Below are positions 59,927-64,000 of a DNA stretch of 64,000 bases, piece by piece. Both the position numbers and the translations under genes were made by a program. The notes under the pieces were generated by a model that was not told the DNA's origin, did no database searches, and saw only the letters and a program-made list of their open reading frames with translations. Where the stretch lies: positions 9,709,007 to 9,773,006 of the forward strand of contig QXEO01000546.1 of the NCBI GenBank assembly GCA_007115705.1, given 5' to 3'. The stretch is from Dactylis glomerata (lineage: Eukaryota; Streptophyta; Magnoliopsida; Poales; Poaceae). Each line of letters opens with the position of its first letter. Position 1 is the stretch's first letter.

Positions 59927-60667
59927 GAGCATCTCCAGCGGCCCGACGCATTGCGTCCGCGCGTGTCCGATCTGGTCCGACCGGACCAGCGCGCCGGTTG
60001 TGCACGCTCCAGCGGTGCGACGTATCTGACCCGACGCATCGGTCTATCAAATTTAGGTCACCCTCAACTACGACGGGTTCGAGTTTGGCTTCACCCTCAA
60101 CTACGACGCCGACCAGGACTCCGTCAGGCTGCCTCGCAAGTTCGGCGAGGTGGTCGACGTGATAACAAACCAGGTCGTGCTGAGGGTACGGTGTGCGGCG
60201 GCGCCACCAACATATGGCCCACGGAGCTCCTCTTCGACTGCACCGGCACGCCGTACCTAGCCAACGGGTGGAGGAGGTTCTGCCAGCGGCACGACATCGT
60301 GGTCGGCCACCTCATCATCTTTAACTTCGATGGCGACCATCAGATTATGGTCCTCCTCCGACGACGAACAGTAGCCATGGGCTACTTAATTCTATTACTT
60401 TTTATTCTAGGGTATAATCTTATATGCAATGTTTACAATGTATTAAATCCAATCCAATGTAATGCAATTTATTTTATATCAACCGATTGCAAATTGGCAC
60501 CCTGCTAGCGGCGGGCAGGATGCGTCGCCCCGCTGGGCGCGCATCGGGCGGGCCGGGGCGCGCGTCGGGCGGGCCGGACCGCGACGCAAATTGTGTCCTG
60601 CCCTCAACGCAAGCGGACCAGGACGGACCGTTTGCGTCGGCAGGATGGGTCGGCTGTGGAGATGCCC
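59927..60667. mobile_element. PIF/Harbinger-like element (741 bp) carrying a B3 gene fragment
   Basis: The ends GAGCATCTCCAGCGGCCCGA and (inverted right end) GGGCATCTCCACAGCCGACC are similar terminal repeats. TAA flanks both sides (59924-59926, 60668-60670), the 3-bp TWA duplication of PIF/Harbinger elements. GC-rich subterminal regions contain repeated GACGCA/GCGTC motifs. The central part holds foreign coding sequence. Confidence 0.72.
60050..60375 (+). pseudogene. Captured B3 DNA-binding domain fragment
   Basis: Frame 1 gives FTLNYDADQDSVRLPRKFGE and VVDVITNQVVLRV. After a shift near 60190 frame 2 gives NIWPTELLFDCTGTPYLANG, WRRFCQRHDIVVGHLIIFNF and DGDHQIMV. Together these follow the B3 order (LP..F, ..L....W.V.., ..L..GW..F...ND...GD...F...G). 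The first part contains a 16-bp duplication (CACCCTCAACTACGAC at about 60059 and 60092). It is broken by the frameshift, has no clear start and ends near the TIR, so it is a captured fragment. Confidence 0.7.
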
Positions 60668-61378
60668 TAATTTCTATTTAAATCACTTCGATCCATATTG
60701 CTTTCCCCAAACCAGATCGATCAGCTAATCCGCCATGATCGTCTCGCGCAGCACCAAGCGCCGGCGACGCGCGGCCACCACCCTAGCGGAAGCGGAACCG
60801 GACGACGCATCGTCATCTCCTTGGGCATCTCTACATGGCGACCTGGTCCAGCTGATCGGATGGCGGCTGCTGGAGGTCGGCGGCGACATGCTGGACTACG
60901 TCTGCCTCCGCGCTGTCTGCTCCCACTGGCGCTCGTCCACGACCTCCTCGCACGGCCGCGGGGTCGCCGACCCACGCTTCCACCCGCGCCGGTGGATGAT
61001 GCTCCCGGAGGGCCATGGCCTGCACCCGGGCCACGGCAAGCTGCGCGGGTACGTCCGCTTCGTCAACCTCTCCACGGGCGCCATCGTCCGCGTGAAGCTC
61101 CCGCTCTTCGCCCACCACTGCGTCCTCGACTCCGCCGATGGCCTCCTGCTCCTGCAGCGGGACCACGACTCCGCTGCCCGCCTCCTGCACGCCTTCACCG
61201 GCGACGTCGCCGACCTCCCGCCGCTCCTCTCCCTCGCGCCTGACAAAGACGACATGTTCGAATACAGAGCGGTGGGCTGTACCTGCGTCAGCGTGGGCGC
61301 CGACGGAGTCATCACCGTCATGATGGTGATCAAACGTAGATTCTGCTTAGCCTTCGCCACCACCATGGACCAGCGCTG

Positions 61379-61773
61379 TGTTGGCGCTGCATCTCGCAGC
61401 GCCTCTTCTTCTTCTACCTCTCACCATCTCTCTCACAAGAACAACACACGCACACACACTTCACCAAGAGAATTTCACCAAGAGAATACTGGCTTTGCCT
61501 TTGCTCCCGGTGAGAACGCAAGTGCTACATCTTTTTTCTCTTCTCATTCATCAAATAATCTGATTTACAAGTCTTTAAATAGACCCAACCTAGACGCACA
61601 CCTGCCCACTAACACCACTAGCCATGCGCACGTCCTCCACTTCCTGGAATCACTCCATCATGCTGCTAATCCATCTATACTAGTACTCAGCCACGCACAC
61701 ATGCATAGACCGGCTACTACTGACTCAACGTGCAGACATGCATATGTACAAAATGTCAAGATTAATGCTAACA
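61379..61773 (-). repeat. 3' LTR of the TRIM-like element
   Basis: 395 bp, next to the polypurine tract. About four substitutions from the other LTR. Confidence 0.88.
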
Positions 61774-62302
61774 ATGCCCCTCCTAATCTTGACATGTTAA
61801 ATCGTAACCAATCTTTCATGCGGCACCTACAATAAACATTACTTGGACAATGCTTTCGCGGCACTAAACTCCACGCCACCATGCCACCCACGGTGACTTG
61901 ATCTTGCCATGGACGACGTCATTGCTGCGCCGGTACCACACCATCTTGCCATGGATGACGCCCTCACTTCGCCTTTACCAGGACATCTTGCCGCGGCATC
62001 ACACTGCAGCTTTTTATTGGCTTCACACCAACTCTTCTGGATGACGATGACTTCACACCACCGCCGTCAGCACCCGGCGACATCACACCACCGCCGCCTC
62101 CTGACGGCATCACACCGTCGGCTTCTCATGACGGCATCACACCATCATCTTCTTGTGGCAGCATCACACCGCCGCCTCCTCCTTGCGGCTTCACACCGTA
62201 ACTGGGTGCTAGCGGCATCGCGCCACAAGCAGCCTCCTTCTTGCGCCGCCGGCCTCCATCTCGCACGATGTTCGCCGAGCTGCTGCCACCGCCTAGGATC
62301 TT

Positions 62303-62320
62303 CGGGCTCTGATACCAATT
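62303..62320 (-). other. Primer-binding site (tRNA-iMet type)
   Basis: The minus strand reads ATTGGTATCAGAGCCCGA directly after the 5' LTR. It contains TGGTATCAGAGC, complementary to the initiator tRNA 3' end. Confidence 0.88.
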
Positions 62321-62700
62321 GTTGGCGCTGCATCTCGCAGCGCCTCTTCTTCTTCTACCTCTCACCATCTCTCTCACAAGAACAACACACGCACACACAC
62401 TTCACCAAGAGAATACTGGCTTTGCCTTTGCTCCCGGTGAGAACGCAAGTGCTACATCTTTTCTCTCTTCTCATTCATCAAATAATCTGATTTACAAGTC
62501 TTTAAATAGACCCAACCTAGACGCACACCTGCCCACTAACACCACTAGCCATGCGCACGTCCTCCACTTCCTAGAATCACTCCATCATACTGCTAATCCA
62601 TCTATACTAGTACTCAGCCACGCACACATGCATAGACCGGCTACTACTGACTCAACGTGCAGACATGCATACGTACAAAATGTCAAGATTAATGCTAACA
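62321..62700 (-). repeat. 5' LTR of the TRIM-like element
   Basis: 380 bp, followed by the CGCTG target duplication and the resumed F-box coding sequence. Confidence 0.88.
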
Positions 62701-63615
62701 CGCTGGACCCTCGACCCCAACGGCCCGATAATCTCCACCACCATTCACAGTCCAATATCGTTCCAGGGCAGGCTGTACATGCTTGACTATGATCCCCATC
62801 TCGACACCATGCGGATCATCGAGATAGTACCGCCGCGGCGCCACAAGGGCTTCTCCGTGTCGTCTTCCCTGGCGTTGCTGCCACCACCGAAGCTGGTCGC
62901 CACCGTGCCCAAAAATGAGTCTCAGCGCCACTGGAACCTCTACCTGGCAAAATGCGACTCGGAGCTCGTCCTGATCGGCAGCACTGATCAGCTAAAGACG
63001 AACATTGCGGTTTACAGAGTAGCCGATCTCGTCACGCTAGGGAAGCTCGTCCCGGCGACGAGCATTGGAGACAATGTTCTGCTGGTCTCCGACGAAAAGA
63101 CCTTGACCGTCAGCGGCAGGGCTCTGCCTAACGTGGAGGGCGACTCCGTCGTGATGGTCCATGGTGGTGACGAGGACCAGTCCTTCGGCCAGTACCGGCT
63201 CGGTAGCGCCACCTGGTCGCCGGTGGAGGACGGATCTGTGTCTGTCACGTACGGCGTACAGGGCCCGTGTAGCCTCGTTTATCATATCTTCACGTGTTGT
63301 TGCCGTGAGCTTTGGTGAGCTTGTTTGATCTCCCTAATTTACTTGTTCCTGAATTGGAGGAGCATCTTGTACGTACTACTTTGTGAGCTGATTGTTTTCC
63401 CACCCGTGCCTGCAGGAACAAAGGGGAAATTTGTTTTCAACATGAGAGTAGTAACCATTTGTGGAGGGTGAAGAGGAAGTGGCGACATGGGGTAAGTCTC
63501 ACGCGTGAGCCCTATTTTCTGGCTCCTCCTACCTCTGCCTGTGTTTTTTCTATGTGTGTTTGTTTGTTTGATCAGTTTGGTTTGACACCTGCATTTGTAC
63601 TTTTGTCAGGCGTAA

Positions 63616-64000
63616 ACGATTCTATTAATCCAAGACAGCGAGATTGGTATTGTCATCGGCTCATCGCAGTACTCCAGTGCAGCCTGAACAAGACTTTGTA
63701 AGAGTGTGCTTAGTGCTACGTCCATGATTATTTTATGAGTTCAAATATTTTACAAGTCTAAATATGAATTTGTAAGTTCAGATATTTACAAGCTATAAGA
63801 CTAAATACCTTTGCATCTTTTTCGGCTAGAATTTTACAAGTTTAAAGTCTAAACCATTCTCCATGTACTAGCATATAAGTGACCAGATAGGTATCACAGG
63901 GTTGAGATACAAGATTAAATGCAAACGGTCACGTAACTCGTTCGTCATTATCTCGCCTCTTTAAAGTGGTGATACTATTTAAGCTACTTCTAGGTTAGTG
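63616..64000. other. 3' flank of the F-box gene
   Basis: AT-rich, with repeated ATTTTACAAGT(C/T)TAAA motifs at about 63748-63855. No coding region. Confidence 0.5.

Larger units (their letters stand above)
61379..62700 (-). mobile_element. Small non-autonomous (TRIM-like) LTR retrotransposon
   Basis: LTRs 61379-61773 (395 bp) and 62321-62700 (380 bp) start TGTTGGCGCTGC and end ATGCTAACA. They are flanked by CGCTG at 61374-61378 and 62701-62705. The minus strand shows TTGGTATCAGAGCC, the initiator-Met tRNA primer site, beside the right LTR, and a purine tract (AGGAGGGGCAT) beside the left LTR. The interior is 547 bp with about 27-bp repeats around GGCATCACACC and no coding capacity. The LTR length difference is a 15-bp duplication (AATTTCACCAAGAGA). 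Confidence 0.9.
60735..63615 (+). pseudogene. F-box / DUF295-type gene split by an LTR element
   Basis: ATG 60735 opens an N-terminal F-box-like helix set (LHGDLVQLIGWRLLEVGGDM, LDYVCLRAVCSHWRSSTT), then the DUF295 beta-propeller region (GYVRFVNLSTGAIVRVKLPL, SADGLLLLQRD). At 61379 a 1322-bp LTR element interrupts after the CGCTG site. Coding resumes in frame at 62701 (RWTLDPNGPI, SFQGRLYMLDYD) to 63314. GT...AG introns then fit 63315-63415 and 63492-63609, ending at TAA 63613. Apart from the insertion no lesion is seen. The family acts as SCF adaptors in plants; this copy is probably inactive unless the element is spliced or excised. Confidence 0.72.

Noticed and set aside
60951..61366. Minus-strand frames across the F-box gene
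   Set aside because: Shadows of the high-GC plus-strand exon; no recognisable domain.

Overview
The window is plant nuclear DNA, almost certainly from a Triticeae grass (wheat, Aegilops or barley type). This rests on CACTA elements whose termini read CACTACTAGGAAAA or CACTAGTGGAAAA, Stowaway MITEs with TA duplications, Tat-lineage Gypsy retrotransposons inserted inside one another, and GC-rich grass exons. Two cellular genes stand out: an NPL4-like gene (52723-53964) and an F-box/DUF295-type gene (60735-63615) that is split by a small LTR element. Most of the rest is transposable-element sequence, with a few gene fragments.

Layout. (1) 1-2012: the 5' end of a CACTA transposon on the minus strand, with a broken transposase, inserted into a truncated F-box gene fragment (2013-2252). 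(2) 2253-5283: a Helitron-like 3' end, a MITE carrying a second MITE, and a broken Myb/SANT-like gene fragment. (3) 5284-52290: a nest of elements. The outer LTR retrotransposon (LTRs 5284-6040 and 51534-52290, minus strand) has lost recognisable reverse transcriptase and integrase. Inside it lie a Tat-lineage Gypsy element (6514-37760, target duplication ACAAA) and a 9.4-kb CACTA transposon (38964-48410, target duplication TGG). (4) 52291-54000: the NPL4-like gene, whose promoter region carries the whole nest about 430 bp upstream of the start codon. (5) 54000-59926: AT-rich intergenic DNA with a diverged 1.4-kb tandem duplication, a plastid trnL-CAA fragment flanked by a 32-bp inverted repeat, and a MITE-like inverted repeat. 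(6) 59927-60667: a PIF/Harbinger-like element holding a B3-domain gene fragment. (7) 60735-63615: the F-box gene.

A major caution concerns assembly. About 16.26 kb (roughly 11654-27911) looks artefactual. Bases 27912 onward repeat 11654 onward with no difference that I can see for about 9.4 kb. Bases 21471-27876 are the reverse complement of 37739-44174, but peppered with mostly single-base deletions. This copy ends at a 25-N gap. The ACAAA duplications at 6509-6513 and 37761-37765 show that a single Tat element spans the region, about 14,989 bp long once the extra 16,258 bp is removed. Features in the duplicated part are listed but should not be counted as extra genes.

How the parts work. 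The Tat element encodes gag-protease-RT-two RNase H-integrase on the minus strand, with one amber codon between protease and RT. On the opposite strand it carries an intact seven-exon accessory gene with its own TATA box. The CACTA element encodes a TNP2 transposase (two nonsense codons), a Ulp1-like protein that lacks catalytic residues, and a small protein with an RNase H1 N-terminal (hybrid-binding) domain and a C-terminal membrane anchor.
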